This document shows positions 8,098-16,549 of a DNA stretch of 64,000 nt, piece by piece. How positions within the stretch are numbered: the stretch's first letter is position 1; every line of letters starts with the position of its first letter. The DNA lies in NCBI RefSeq assembly GCF_029906345.1, contig NZ_JARYGY010000007.1, positions 124,001 to 188,000 of the forward strand, given 5' to 3'. A program made the translations under genes and the position numbers. The stretch is from Aquimarina mycalae. Its GTDB lineage: Bacteria > Bacteroidota > Bacteroidia > Flavobacteriales > Flavobacteriaceae. Below the pieces are notes generated by a model that worked only from the letters and a program-made list of their open reading frames with translations, was not told the origin of the DNA and did not search any database.

Positions 8098-10428
8098 ATG
8101 GCTAAAGCAACACCCAAATCAAATAAAAAAACATCAAAATCTCCTCAGATTAATATCCTAAAGTATATCAAGTGGTTTTGGATCACTTTTGCATCAGGAG
8201 TGCTTTTTGTAATTCTGTTATTTTTGTTAGCCAGTTGGGGGACTTTTGGAGAAATGCCAGGTTTTGATGAGTTAGAGAATCCACAGAATGATTTAGCTAC
8301 TCAGATTATTTCCTCGGATGGAAAACAAATAGGAACTTTTTTTAAAGAAAATAGAACTCCAGTTAATTTTGAAGACTTAGCACCAGATTTAGTAAAAGCA
8401 CTTGTGGCGACAGAAGATGCGCGTTATTATGAGCATTCTGGAATTGATGCCAGAGGAACTGTACGTGCTTTTGCTTTTCTAGGAACTAAAGGAGGTGCAA
8501 GTACCATCACCCAGCAATTAGCAAAACTACTTTTTACAGGAAAAAGATCAAGAGGATGGCAACGATATACCCAGAAAATTAAAGAATGGGTGATTGCAAC
8601 TCGATTGGAAAGACAATATACTAAAGATGAGATCATGACAATGTATCTCAATAAATATGATTTTCTTAATCAGGCAATAGGTATTAGTTCTGCATCCCGT
8701 ATTTATTTTAATAAAAGCCCTAAAGCCTTAAAAAAAGAAGAGGCAGCTGTATTAGTAGGGATGTTAAAAAACTCGGCACTTTTCAATCCTTTAAGGAGAC
8801 CAGAATTGGTAAAGACCAGAAGAGATGTGGTATTGTCACAAATGGCAAAATATGAATATATTACAATTCAAGAAAAAGATAGTTTACAACAATTACCTTT
8901 AAAATTAGATTATGCTCCTGAAGGGCATTCTGATGGAATTGCGACTTATTTTAGAGAGTATGTAAGAAGTTGGATGGGTGATTGGGTTAAGAAAAACCCT
9001 AAAGGAGAGAATGAAGAAGGAGAAACTCAATATTATAATATTTATAGAGATGGTCTAAGGATTAATGTCACTATAGATTCTCGAATGCAAAAATATGCAG
9101 AAGAAGCTGTGCAAGAACATATGTCGAATTTGCAAAAAGAATTCGATAAGCAAGAAGGAGAAAATAAAACAGCACCTTTTAGGGACCTGACAAAGGAGGA
9201 AGTTGAGGGTATTGTAAGAAGAGCAATCAGAAGTTCTGCAAGAAGAAAGAAAATGCTTTCTCAAAACAAAAGCGAAAAAGAAATTCTAAAATCTTTTAAT
9301 GAAAAAACGGAGATGAAGGTGTTTTCCTGGAAAGGATATATCGATACTATAATGACACCTAGAGATTCCATTTTATACTATAAAGGATTTCTGCGATCTG
9401 GAATGATGTCTATGGAGCCACAGACAGGTCAGGTTAAGGCTTGGGTTGGAGGAGTAGATATTAAACATTTTCAGTATGATCATGTATATCAGGGAGCTCG
9501 TCAGGTTGGATCTACATTTAAGCCTTTTGTGTATGCTACAGCTATTGATCAACTTAAACTATCACCTTGTGATACATTGCCAATGTCTCAGATCACGATT
9601 CCTGCAGGATCACATGGTGTAATGGAGGATTGGACTCCAAAAAATAGTGATGCTAAATATACAGGATATCTAAGTCTTAAAGAGGCGTTAGCAAAATCTG
9701 TGAATACTATTTCTGCTCGATTGATGGATCGTATTGGACCAGAACCAATTGTTCGGTTGGCAAGAAAATCTGGAGTAGAATCCGATGTCCTTGAAGTAGC
9801 ATCTATTGCCTTAGGTTCGGTAGACCTTAAGCTTTCAGAAATGGTAGGTGCATACAGTACTTTTGCAAACGAAGGAATCTACAATAAACCAGTAATGATT
9901 ACTAGTATCGAGGATAAAAACGGCACCACATTGTATCAATTTGAGCCAGAAACACGAGATGTAATCAGTAAAGAAGCCGCTTTTGTGACACTAAACTTAA
10001 TGGAAGGAGTAACTCAATCGGGATCAGGAGCACGCCTTAGATCGGGACCTTCTAATAGATATGATTATAAAAATGTGGTTACTGGATATCCATATGGATT
10101 TACGAACCCAATAGCTGGTAAAACAGGAACAACGCAAAATCAAAGTGATGGTTGGTTTATGGGGATAGTTCCTAATTTATGTACAGGAGTATGGGTTGGT
10201 GGAGACGATCGTGCAACACATTTTAATTCTACAAGATACGGGCAAGGAGCTACAATGGCCTTACCGATATGGGCATTATACATGAAGAAATGCTATGCAG
10301 ACAAAACACTTAAGGTTTCTACAGATGCCTTTAAAAAACCTGATAATCTTACTATAGAAGTAAATTGCGAAGAGTTTAGAAAAAGTATCAAAGTAGAGGA
10401 TCCTATAGAAGATGAGTTCGGCCTTTAG
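8098..10428 (+). CDS. Penicillin-binding protein 1A, bifunctional transglycosylase/transpeptidase (copy 1)
   Basis: It polymerises lipid II into glycan strands and cross-links them. Starting at ATG 8098 the protein is 776 aa: a short Lys/Ser-rich cytoplasmic tail, a membrane anchor at about 22-45, a GT51 transglycosylase domain (about 80-255, with ATEDARYYEHSG holding the catalytic Glu near 105 and KGGASTITQQLAK), and a transpeptidase domain. The latter has STFKPF (nucleophile Ser472), SVN in KSVNTISAR, and KTGTTQN near 674. All catalytic motifs are intact. It starts 1 nt after the gldH stop. The TTG at 8077 would extend it into gldH and is less likely. A near-identical second copy follows directly. 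Confidence 0.95.
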   Translation: MAKATPKSNKKTSKSPQINILKYIKWFWITFASGVLFVILLFLLASWGTFGEMPGFDELENPQNDLATQIISSDGKQIGTFFKENRTPVNFEDLAPDLVKALVATEDARYYEHSGIDARGTVRAFAFLGTKGGASTITQQLAKLLFTGKRSRGWQRYTQKIKEWVIATRLERQYTKDEIMTMYLNKYDFLNQAIGISSASRIYFNKSPKALKKEEAAVLVGMLKNSALFNPLRRPELVKTRRDVVLSQMAKYEYITIQEKDSLQQLPLKLDYAPEGHSDGIATYFREYVRSWMGDWVKKNPKGENEEGETQYYNIYRDGLRINVTIDSRMQKYAEEAVQEHMSNLQKEFDKQEGENKTAPFRDLTKEEVEGIVRRAIRSSARRKKMLSQNKSEKEILKSFNEKTEMKVFSWKGYIDTIMTPRDSILYYKGFLRSGMMSMEPQTGQVKAWVGGVDIKHFQYDHVYQGARQVGSTFKPFVYATAIDQLKLSPCDTLPMSQITIPAGSHGVMEDWTPKNSDAKYTGYLSLKEALAKSVNTISARLMDRIGPEPIVRLARKSGVESDVLEVASIALGSVDLKLSEMVGAYSTFANEGIYNKPVMITSIEDKNGTTLYQFEPETRDVISKEAAFVTLNLMEGVTQSGSGARLRSGPSNRYDYKNVVTGYPYGFTNPIAGKTGTTQNQSDGWFMGIVPNLCTGVWVGGDDRATHFNSTRYGQGATMALPIWALYMKKCYADKTLKVSTDAFKKPDNLTIEVNCEEFRKSIKVEDPIEDEFGL

Positions 10429-10446
10429 TAATTTGGATTATTAATA

Positions 10447-12771
10447 ATGATTAAATGGATACCTGAGATAAGAAAAAGTATGTCATCAGAAAACTTTAAT
10501 TACAAAAAATATATTAAAGCTTTCTGGATTATTTTTGTATCTGCTCTTGTATTGGTAGTTTGTCTATTTCTTTTAGCTAGTTGGGGAGTATTAGGAAAAA
10601 TGCCAACTTTCGAAGAGTTAGAGAACCCAAAAAATGATCTGGCTGCGCAGATTATATCATCAGATGGTGTGCAATTAGGAACTGTATTTAAGCCTAATGA
10701 GAATAGAACTCCTATTAAATATAATGACTTACCGCAACATTTAATAGATGCTTTAATTGCTACCGAAGATGTTCGTTTTTATAATCACTCAGGAGTTGAT
10801 CCTAGAGGAACGCTCAGAGCTTTTACATCTCTTGGTAGAAAAGGAGGAGCCAGTACTATTACGCAACAGTTGGCAAGGTTACTCTTTATTGGTTTGAGAT
10901 CTAAAAACCTTGATAAATATACTCAGAAAATCAGAGAATGGGTAATTGCGGCTCGTTTAGAAAGGCAATACACCAAAGATGAGATTATTGTCATGTATTT
11001 AAATAAATATGATTTTGCCAGACAAGCTATTGGTATTGGATCAGCATCAAGAATCTATTTTAATAAACAACCAATAGATTTAAAAATAGAAGAAGCAGCA
11101 GTACTTATAGGGATGTTAAAAAGTGCAACTCTATATAATCCAAAAACGAGATTTGAAAACGCCACAAAAAGAAGAAATACGGTATTAGGCCAAATGGCAA
11201 AATATGGATATTTAACAGTTCGTGAAAAAGATAGCTTGCGCCGATTACCATTAAAACTTAAATATACACCTGAAGGATATTCTGAAGGACGTGCTACTTA
11301 TTTCAGGAAACAAGTAAAGAAATGGGTGGAACAATGGATTAAGGCAAATCCTAAGGGGAAAAATAAAGAAGGTGAGTTAGAATATTATGATATCTATGGA
11401 GATGGACTTAAAATTTATGTTACAATTGATTCGCGGATGCAACAATATGCAGAAGAAGCAGTAGCTGAACATATGACAAATCTTCAACGAGAGTTTGATA
11501 AGAAAGAGTTACATAACAAAACTTCGCCTTTTAGAGAAATTTCGAATCAACAAATTGATAGAATTATAAATCAGGCAATCCAGACTTCTTCAAGAAGAAG
11601 GAAAATGCGTAATGACGGTAAGAGCGAGAAAGAAATTCTGGCTTCATTTGAGAAAAAAACAGAGATGACTGTGTTTTCTTGGAAAGGTACGATAGATACT
11701 ATTATGACTCCAAGAGATTCTATTTTGTATTATAAAAGGTTTTTGCATACTGGATTAATGTCAATGGAACCTCAAACAGGAGAGGTAAAAGCATGGGTTG
11801 GCGGCATTGATCATAAGTATTTTAAATATGATCATGTGAATCAGGGCGCTAGACAAGTAGGTTCTACCTTTAAGCCATTTGTCTATGCAACGGCTATTGA
11901 TCAATTGAAATATTCACCTTGTTATAAAATTCCAAGAGCAAAAGTGACAATTCCTGTGGGGAAATATGGAGTATCAGGTAAAGACTGGACTCCAACCAAT
12001 ACGGACGGTAATTATATTGGATCTGTAACCCTTAAAGATGCTTTAGCAGAATCATTAAATACGGTTTCTGCTCGATTAATGGATCAAATAGGCCCAGAAC
12101 CAATTATTAATTTGGCTAAAAAACTGGGTATTAAATCTGAAATTGATTCTGTTGCTTCCATTGCATTAGGTACCGAAACACTTAAGCTTTCTGAAATGGT
12201 TGGAGCATATAGCACCTTTGCTAATGAAGGAATATATACAAAACCAGTTATTATTTCTCATATTAGAGACAAGAACGGAACAGTGTTGTATGAGAATTTT
12301 CCTGAAAAAAGAGACGTGTTAAGTTCGGAAGCTGCCTATGTAACCCTTAATTTGATGGAAGGAGTTACACAAACAGGATCAGGTAAAAGATTAAGGACAA
12401 AAGCTTCTAATCAATATGTTTTCAAAAATGTAGTTACAGGTCATCCTTATGGATTTACAAACCCAATTGCAGGAAAAACGGGCACGACCCAAAATCATAG
12501 TGATGGGTGGTTTATGGGAATTGTTCCAAATCTTTGTACAGGAGTTTGGGTAGGAGGAGATAATAGATCTATCCATTTTGAATCTATAACATATGGACAA
12601 GGCGGAACTATGGCGCTACCGATTTGGGCTTTGTTTATGAAAAAGTGTTATCAAGATACTTCCCTAAATATCTCAAAATCTGATTTTAAAAAGCCAGAAA
12701 ATTTGTCAATTGAACTGGATTGCGATGTATATGAGAAGATGAATAGAGAAGAGGATGAACTTGGTTTTTAA
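10447..12771 (+). CDS. Penicillin-binding protein 1A, bifunctional (copy 2, tandem paralogue)
   Basis: This is a second class A penicillin-binding protein, 18 nt after the first and alignable with it along its whole length. A membrane anchor (KAFWIIFVSALVLVVCLFLLA) is followed by the GT51 motifs ATEDVRFYNHSG and KGGASTITQQLAR, then the transpeptidase motifs STFKPF, SLN (SVN in copy 1) and KTGTTQN. It therefore looks catalytically complete. The ATG at 10480 (MSSENFNYKK) is an alternative start that fits the copy 1 N-terminus better. The divergence across the copies is spread evenly, so this is not a recent assembly-style duplication. The two may be used in different conditions or at different growth sites. 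Confidence 0.93.
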   Translation: MIKWIPEIRKSMSSENFNYKKYIKAFWIIFVSALVLVVCLFLLASWGVLGKMPTFEELENPKNDLAAQIISSDGVQLGTVFKPNENRTPIKYNDLPQHLIDALIATEDVRFYNHSGVDPRGTLRAFTSLGRKGGASTITQQLARLLFIGLRSKNLDKYTQKIREWVIAARLERQYTKDEIIVMYLNKYDFARQAIGIGSASRIYFNKQPIDLKIEEAAVLIGMLKSATLYNPKTRFENATKRRNTVLGQMAKYGYLTVREKDSLRRLPLKLKYTPEGYSEGRATYFRKQVKKWVEQWIKANPKGKNKEGELEYYDIYGDGLKIYVTIDSRMQQYAEEAVAEHMTNLQREFDKKELHNKTSPFREISNQQIDRIINQAIQTSSRRRKMRNDGKSEKEILASFEKKTEMTVFSWKGTIDTIMTPRDSILYYKRFLHTGLMSMEPQTGEVKAWVGGIDHKYFKYDHVNQGARQVGSTFKPFVYATAIDQLKYSPCYKIPRAKVTIPVGKYGVSGKDWTPTNTDGNYIGSVTLKDALAESLNTVSARLMDQIGPEPIINLAKKLGIKSEIDSVASIALGTETLKLSEMVGAYSTFANEGIYTKPVIISHIRDKNGTVLYENFPEKRDVLSSEAAYVTLNLMEGVTQTGSGKRLRTKASNQYVFKNVVTGHPYGFTNPIAGKTGTTQNHSDGWFMGIVPNLCTGVWVGGDNRSIHFESITYGQGGTMALPIWALFMKKCYQDTSLNISKSDFKKPENLSIELDCDVYEKMNREEDELGF

Positions 12772-12871
12772 AGACAGTATCTTTTTTATTTAAATATTTC
12801 TAAAACTCATAATATTCAAACGTTTTAGTACTATTTTTTTAGTACTTTTAGTCTGCTAAAAATTGAACAGT

Positions 12872-13573
12872 ATGATTCGTAAAACAGTGGCTGGAGTTGT
12901 GGAGGCTACAGAAGGAGTAAAAGATAATATGACCTTTATGCTTGGAGGTTTTGGACTTTGTGGAATTCCAGAAAATGCGATTGCGGCATTGGTAAAGAAA
13001 AACATTAAAGGATTGACCTGTATTTCTAATAATGCTGGGGTTGATGATTTTGGACTTGGACTTTTATTACAGCAAAAACAAATAAAAAAGATGATCTCTT
13101 CTTATGTTGGAGAAAATGAAGAGTTCGAACGCCAAATGTTAAGTGGTGAACTGGATGTAGAACTGATACCTCAAGGAACATTGGCAGAAAGATGTCGTGC
13201 GGCGCAAGGAGGCTTTCCTGCGTTTTATACACCAGCTGGTTATGGTACCGAGGTAGCCGAAGGAAAAGAAACAAGAGAGTTTAATGGTAAAATGTATATA
13301 CTTGAATCAGCTTTTAAGGCAGATTTTGCATTTGTAAAAGCATGGAAAGGTGATGAAGCTGGAAATCTAATTTTTAAAGGGACTGCAAGAAATTTTAATC
13401 CTTGCATGTGCGGAGCGGCAAAAATTACCGTTGCAGAAGTAGAAGAACTTGTTCCAGCTGGAAGTTTGAATCCAGATCATATACATATTCCTGGAATTTT
13501 TGTACAAAGAATTTTTCAAGGAGAGAAATATGAGAAGAGAATTGAACAACGAACGGTACAGAAAAAAGGATAA
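12872..13573 (+). CDS. scoA: 3-oxoacid CoA-transferase subunit A (SCOT alpha)
   Basis: With subunit B it moves CoA from succinyl-CoA to a 3-oxoacid such as acetoacetate. The 233-aa protein (ATG 12872; the upstream TTG at 12863 is less likely) has the glycine-rich CoA-binding motif [16 protein letters not shown] near 30 and the CoA-transferase I alpha features [16 protein letters not shown] and [13 protein letters not shown]. Subunit B is not next to it: two unrelated genes lie between them. All four run the same way with short gaps, so they may still form one transcript. Confidence 0.92.
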   Translation: MIRKTVAGVVEATEGVKDNMTFMLGGFGLCGIPENAIAALVKKNIKGLTCISNNAGVDDFGLGLLLQQKQIKKMISSYVGENEEFERQMLSGELDVELIPQGTLAERCRAAQGGFPAFYTPAGYGTEVAEGKETREFNGKMYILESAFKADFAFVKAWKGDEAGNLIFKGTARNFNPCMCGAAKITVAEVEELVPAGSLNPDHIHIPGIFVQRIFQGEKYEKRIEQRTVQKKG

Positions 13574-13617
13574 TAGAATTAATATACAATACTTTTAAAA
13601 CTTAAATCACATAAATC

Positions 13618-14253
13618 ATGGCAGTATTACGATTAGGGGATGAAGCACCAAACTTCAATGCGCAGACTACTGAAGGACAAATCAATTTTCATAATTGGCT
13701 GGGAGATAGCTGGGGGATTTTGTTTTCGCATCCAGCAGATTATACACCAGTATGCACTACAGAACTGGGAACTGTCGCCAAATATACAGATGAGTTTAAT
13801 AAACGTAATGTAAAGGTAGCTGCATTGAGCGTTGATGGATTAGAATCGCATCATGGTTGGGTTAAAGACATTAACGAAACGCAGAATACTACAGTTAATT
13901 TTCCAATTATTGCTGATGAGGATAGGAAGGTGTCTGAATTATATGATATGATTCACCCTAAAGCAGATAGCCAATTAACGGTACGCTCTGTTTTTGTGAT
14001 TGCACCAGATAAAACAATAAAATTAACGATTACGTATCCTGCCTCGACAGGGCGTAATTTTGATGAATTATTGAGAGTTGTGGATTCATTACAATTAACT
14101 GCTTATCATAAGGTAGCTACACCAGCCAATTGGAATCAGGGAGATGATTGCGTAATAGTACCGTCTGTAAGCAATGATGATATACCTGAATTGTTTCCCA
14201 AAGGACATAAAGAAATTAAACCTTACTTACGGATGACTCCGCAGCCTAATTAG
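13618..14253 (+). CDS. 1-Cys peroxiredoxin (Prx6 family)
   Basis: It reduces hydrogen peroxide and organic peroxides. The 211-aa length and the long C-terminal extension fit the Prx6 class. The active-site motif SHPADYTPVCTTE holds the peroxidatic Cys46. There is one more Cys (in GDDCVIVPSV), which lies where Prx6 proteins carry a conserved VIxP segment and is not an obvious resolving Cys. Typical Prx6 motifs are also seen at HHGWVKDI and TYPASTGRNFDELLRV. It sits inside the scoA-scoB pair, 44 nt after scoA. No OxyR-like site was recognised. Confidence 0.92.
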   Translation: MAVLRLGDEAPNFNAQTTEGQINFHNWLGDSWGILFSHPADYTPVCTTELGTVAKYTDEFNKRNVKVAALSVDGLESHHGWVKDINETQNTTVNFPIIADEDRKVSELYDMIHPKADSQLTVRSVFVIAPDKTIKLTITYPASTGRNFDELLRVVDSLQLTAYHKVATPANWNQGDDCVIVPSVSNDDIPELFPKGHKEIKPYLRMTPQPN

Positions 14254-14276
14254 AGATAATTAAATAGAAAATTTGA

Positions 14277-14615
14277 ATGAAATTAGAATATACCTGTTCA
14301 GGATGTAAGAAACAAAATAAGTATACGCCTGTAGTAGCAACAAGAGGGGATTTACAAATGAAGGTAGGTGATGAGGTGAATGTAAATTGCGGTCATTGTG
14401 GGAAACAGGATAAAAAACATATTAATAGAATTGATGGGGTTGTAGACAATAAAATAATTCTTATAGCTATAGTAGCTAGTGTTATTGTTACTATTGTTTT
14501 ATGGAATTTTTATGGAGCGATTGGTTCAATTACTGGAGTTATACCCGCTTTTGTGTGGATGTATGAAACTAAAGCGGCAAACAATTTTAATTCATATAAA
14601 ATTAGAAGAAGATAA
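14277..14615 (+). CDS. Small membrane protein with CxxC zinc-ribbon-like motifs
   Basis: The 112-aa protein has an N-terminal soluble part with two CxxC pairs (TCSGCKKQNK near 6-9 and NCGHCGKQDK near 38-41), which together could bind one zinc. A hydrophobic stretch of about 20 residues follows (KIILIAIVASVIVTIVLWNF), then a second weaker one, and a basic end (YKIRRR). I do not recognise a named family. It lies 23 nt after the peroxiredoxin and 2 nt before scoB, so co-transcription is likely. Any link to redox or CoA metabolism is only suggested by position. Confidence 0.7.
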   Translation: MKLEYTCSGCKKQNKYTPVVATRGDLQMKVGDEVNVNCGHCGKQDKKHINRIDGVVDNKIILIAIVASVIVTIVLWNFYGAIGSITGVIPAFVWMYETKAANNFNSYKIRRR

Positions 14616-14617
14616 TT

Positions 14618-15274
14618 ATGCTTGATAAAAATGGAATAGCAAGACGTATAGCAAAAGAGCTTAGAGATGGATATTTTGTGAACTTAGGAATTGGTATCCC
14701 AACCTTAGTAGCAAATTATATCCCACAAGGAATAGAGGTAGAGTTTCAGAGTGAGAATGGGGTTTTAGGTATGGGACCATTTCCATTCGAAGGAGAAGAA
14801 GATGCTGATATAATCAATGCTGGTAAGCAAACGATTACTACGATGCCTGGTGCTTCTTTTTTCGATTCTGCCACTAGTTTTAATATGATTAGAGGACAAC
14901 ATGTAGATTTAACTATCCTTGGTGCTATGGAGGTTTCTGAAAATGGGGATATAGCGAATTGGAAAATCCCAGGAAAAATGGTAAAAGGAATGGGAGGAGC
15001 AATGGATCTTGTAGCTAGCGCAGAGAATATTATAGTGGCGATGATGCATACTAATAGGGCAGGAGCGTCTAAACTGCTTAGAAAATGTTCTTTGCCATTG
15101 ACAGGAGTTAATTGTGTAAAGAAGGTGGTGACGAATATGGCGGTGCTGGAAGTTACAAATGAAGGATTTAAATTATTGGAAAGAGCTCCTGGAGTAAGTG
15201 TGGAAGATATTCAAAAAGCTACAGAAGGAATGCTTATTATAGACGGAAATATACCAGAAATGATTTTAGATTAG
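14618..15274 (+). CDS. scoB: 3-oxoacid CoA-transferase subunit B (SCOT beta)
   Basis: This is the catalytic beta subunit. The 218-aa protein has GIGIPTLVANYIP and the active-site motif SENGVLGMGPFP, whose Glu forms the covalent glutamyl-CoA intermediate. It also has AGKQTITTMPGASFFDSATSF and the C-terminal APGVSVEDIQKATE region. It works as a heteromer with the scoA product encoded 1.0 kb upstream. The gap of 2 nt to the preceding small membrane protein indicates a shared transcript. Confidence 0.93.
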   Translation: MLDKNGIARRIAKELRDGYFVNLGIGIPTLVANYIPQGIEVEFQSENGVLGMGPFPFEGEEDADIINAGKQTITTMPGASFFDSATSFNMIRGQHVDLTILGAMEVSENGDIANWKIPGKMVKGMGGAMDLVASAENIIVAMMHTNRAGASKLLRKCSLPLTGVNCVKKVVTNMAVLEVTNEGFKLLERAPGVSVEDIQKATEGMLIIDGNIPEMILD

Positions 15275-15712
15275 TAGATCAAATACTATGTGGTGTTAAA
15301 CGGTTATTAAATAGAATACTACGAATAATAAACCAGAAAAGAATCCGTTAATTAATTATGCACTTCAAGATCATTAGTTTTGAAGGAAAAATATTACATA
15401 AATTGTACGTTTTTCACTTACTTAAACCTTTGGTTTAACCTATAAAATGGCACAAAACAATATTGAATGTTAAAATTTTGTGTTTTTTGTCGATTTTTAA
15501 TAGCACTTAAACGTTTTTTTGGATTATTTTTCGCATATTAGCAATCCCTATGAGAATAACAGTATTTAATTGTATTCTTTTTTGAAAAATATTTAATTAA
15601 TTTTTAACCTCACACATTTGCCCTATTATGAAAAAGCGTATAAATCGTCTACAGAAATCAGTTAAGCCTACAATCGAATTGATTTCTAACTGTATGTATT
15701 TAGCAAAAAAAG
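15275..15712. other. Intergenic stretch without a convincing gene
   Basis: This AT-rich sequence has no supported gene. A 32-codon frame (ATG 15628, stop 15724-15726, starting MKKRINRLQKSV) is present, but it has no recognisable start signal and ends inside the promoter-like sequence of the small RNA candidate that follows. I do not call it coding. Confidence 0.5.
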
Positions 15713-15724
15713 TATTTTTGTTTT

Positions 15725-15835
15725 AACAAAAACAATAATTTTTGTTATGTGATTTTTTGTTGTTAATTAATCGCAACCTCCCCAAGTCGCGATGAATAAA
15801 ACCTGTTAGTCTATTGAGCTTAACAGGTTTTTTTT
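15725..15835 (+). ncRNA. Candidate small RNA with three hairpins and an intrinsic terminator
   Basis: A -7-like TATTTTTG at 15713-15720 is followed by three consecutive hairpins. The first is AACAAAAA (15725-15732) with TTTTTGTT. The second is ATCGC (15770-15774) with GCGAT (15789-15793), whose loop holds ACCTCCCC. The third is a terminator, AAACCTGTTA (15799-15808) with TAACAGGTTT (15821-15830), followed by Ts to 15835. No gene on the plus strand explains this terminator, because scoB ends more than 500 nt earlier. The C-rich loop resembles those by which bacterial sRNAs pair with ribosome-binding sites. The identity is unknown and the call rests on structure alone. Confidence 0.45.
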
Positions 15836-15927
15836 ATGTACAAAAACCAACGACGATTGTAGTAACAACAGGGAATTATTATAATAAAGATGGTTTTTAG
15901 ATGGATATATCGAAGATCATAATATTA

Positions 15928-16443
15928 CTATGAATTTGTGCTATACTCATACAACATAAGATCTTCATCGTCATTCGGTATATTGATGATTTTGATAAAT
16001 GTAAATTCTAATTTTTCTAAAAGTTTTTGAGAGGATTTATTCGCTGGTATTGTGATTGCGCTAATTTTTTGAATGCCAAACTCGCTAATACCTACTTCTT
16101 TTATTTTTAGAGCACTTTCATAAGCATATCCCTTTCCTTCAAAATCTGGTAAAAAAGCAAAACCAATATCCACGCCTTCAATACCTTCTCTGTCATAGAG
16201 ACCACAGCATCCTAGTTTTTTATTGTCTAATTTTCGGATTACTGTATAATTAGAGTACCCTAATCGCTCAAGTTGAGGTGTCATTTTTTCTGCAATATAA
16301 TTCTTAGCTTCAGCAATGGATTTTACGTTTCTATCACCAATATTTTGTATCCATTTTGGGGTATTAAGTAGTTCCAAATAAAAGGATGCATCAGCAAGTG
16401 TAGCAGGTTTTAATATAAGCCTTTCTGTTTCTAAATGTCCCAT
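15928..16443 (-). CDS. GNAT-family N-acetyltransferase (RimJ/RimL-like)
   Basis: It probably transfers an acetyl group from acetyl-CoA to a protein N-terminus or small amine. With the start at ATG 16443 the product is 171 aa and begins MGHLETERLILKP, the standard opening of RimJ/RimL-type proteins. An in-frame upstream extension to 16491 adds a hydrophobic tail that overlaps a terminator and is unlikely. The GNAT core has IGFAFLPDFEGKGYAYES (the acetyl-CoA pyrophosphate loop, here with GKGYA) and a C-terminal NKSSQKLLEKLEF motif. The substrate is unknown. Confidence 0.85.
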   Translation of the reverse strand: MGHLETERLILKPATLADASFYLELLNTPKWIQNIGDRNVKSIAEAKNYIAEKMTPQLERLGYSNYTVIRKLDNKKLGCCGLYDREGIEGVDIGFAFLPDFEGKGYAYESALKIKEVGISEFGIQKISAITIPANKSSQKLLEKLEFTFIKIINIPNDDEDLMLYEYSTNS

Positions 16444-16481
16444 AATTAAAACTATTGGTTTAGTGTAATACAAGTATACAA

Positions 16482-16519
16482 AAAACCCCAAAACAACAAT
16501 GTTTCAGGGTTTTTTTTTA
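16482..16519 (-). terminator. Intrinsic terminator after the secreted subtilase gene
   Basis: On the minus strand, ACCCTGAAAC and GTTTTGGGGT form a stem with GU pairs, followed by TTTTTT. It lies 31 nt past the subtilase stop. A T run is also present in the plus direction. Confidence 0.65.
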
Positions 16520-16549
16520 ATAAAAATTAAGGTTATCTATCTGTAATTT

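Noticed and set aside
15628-15726. 32-codon ORF starting MKKRINRLQKSV
   Set aside because: No recognised start signal, no similar gene, and its end lies in the promoter-like sequence of the small RNA candidate.
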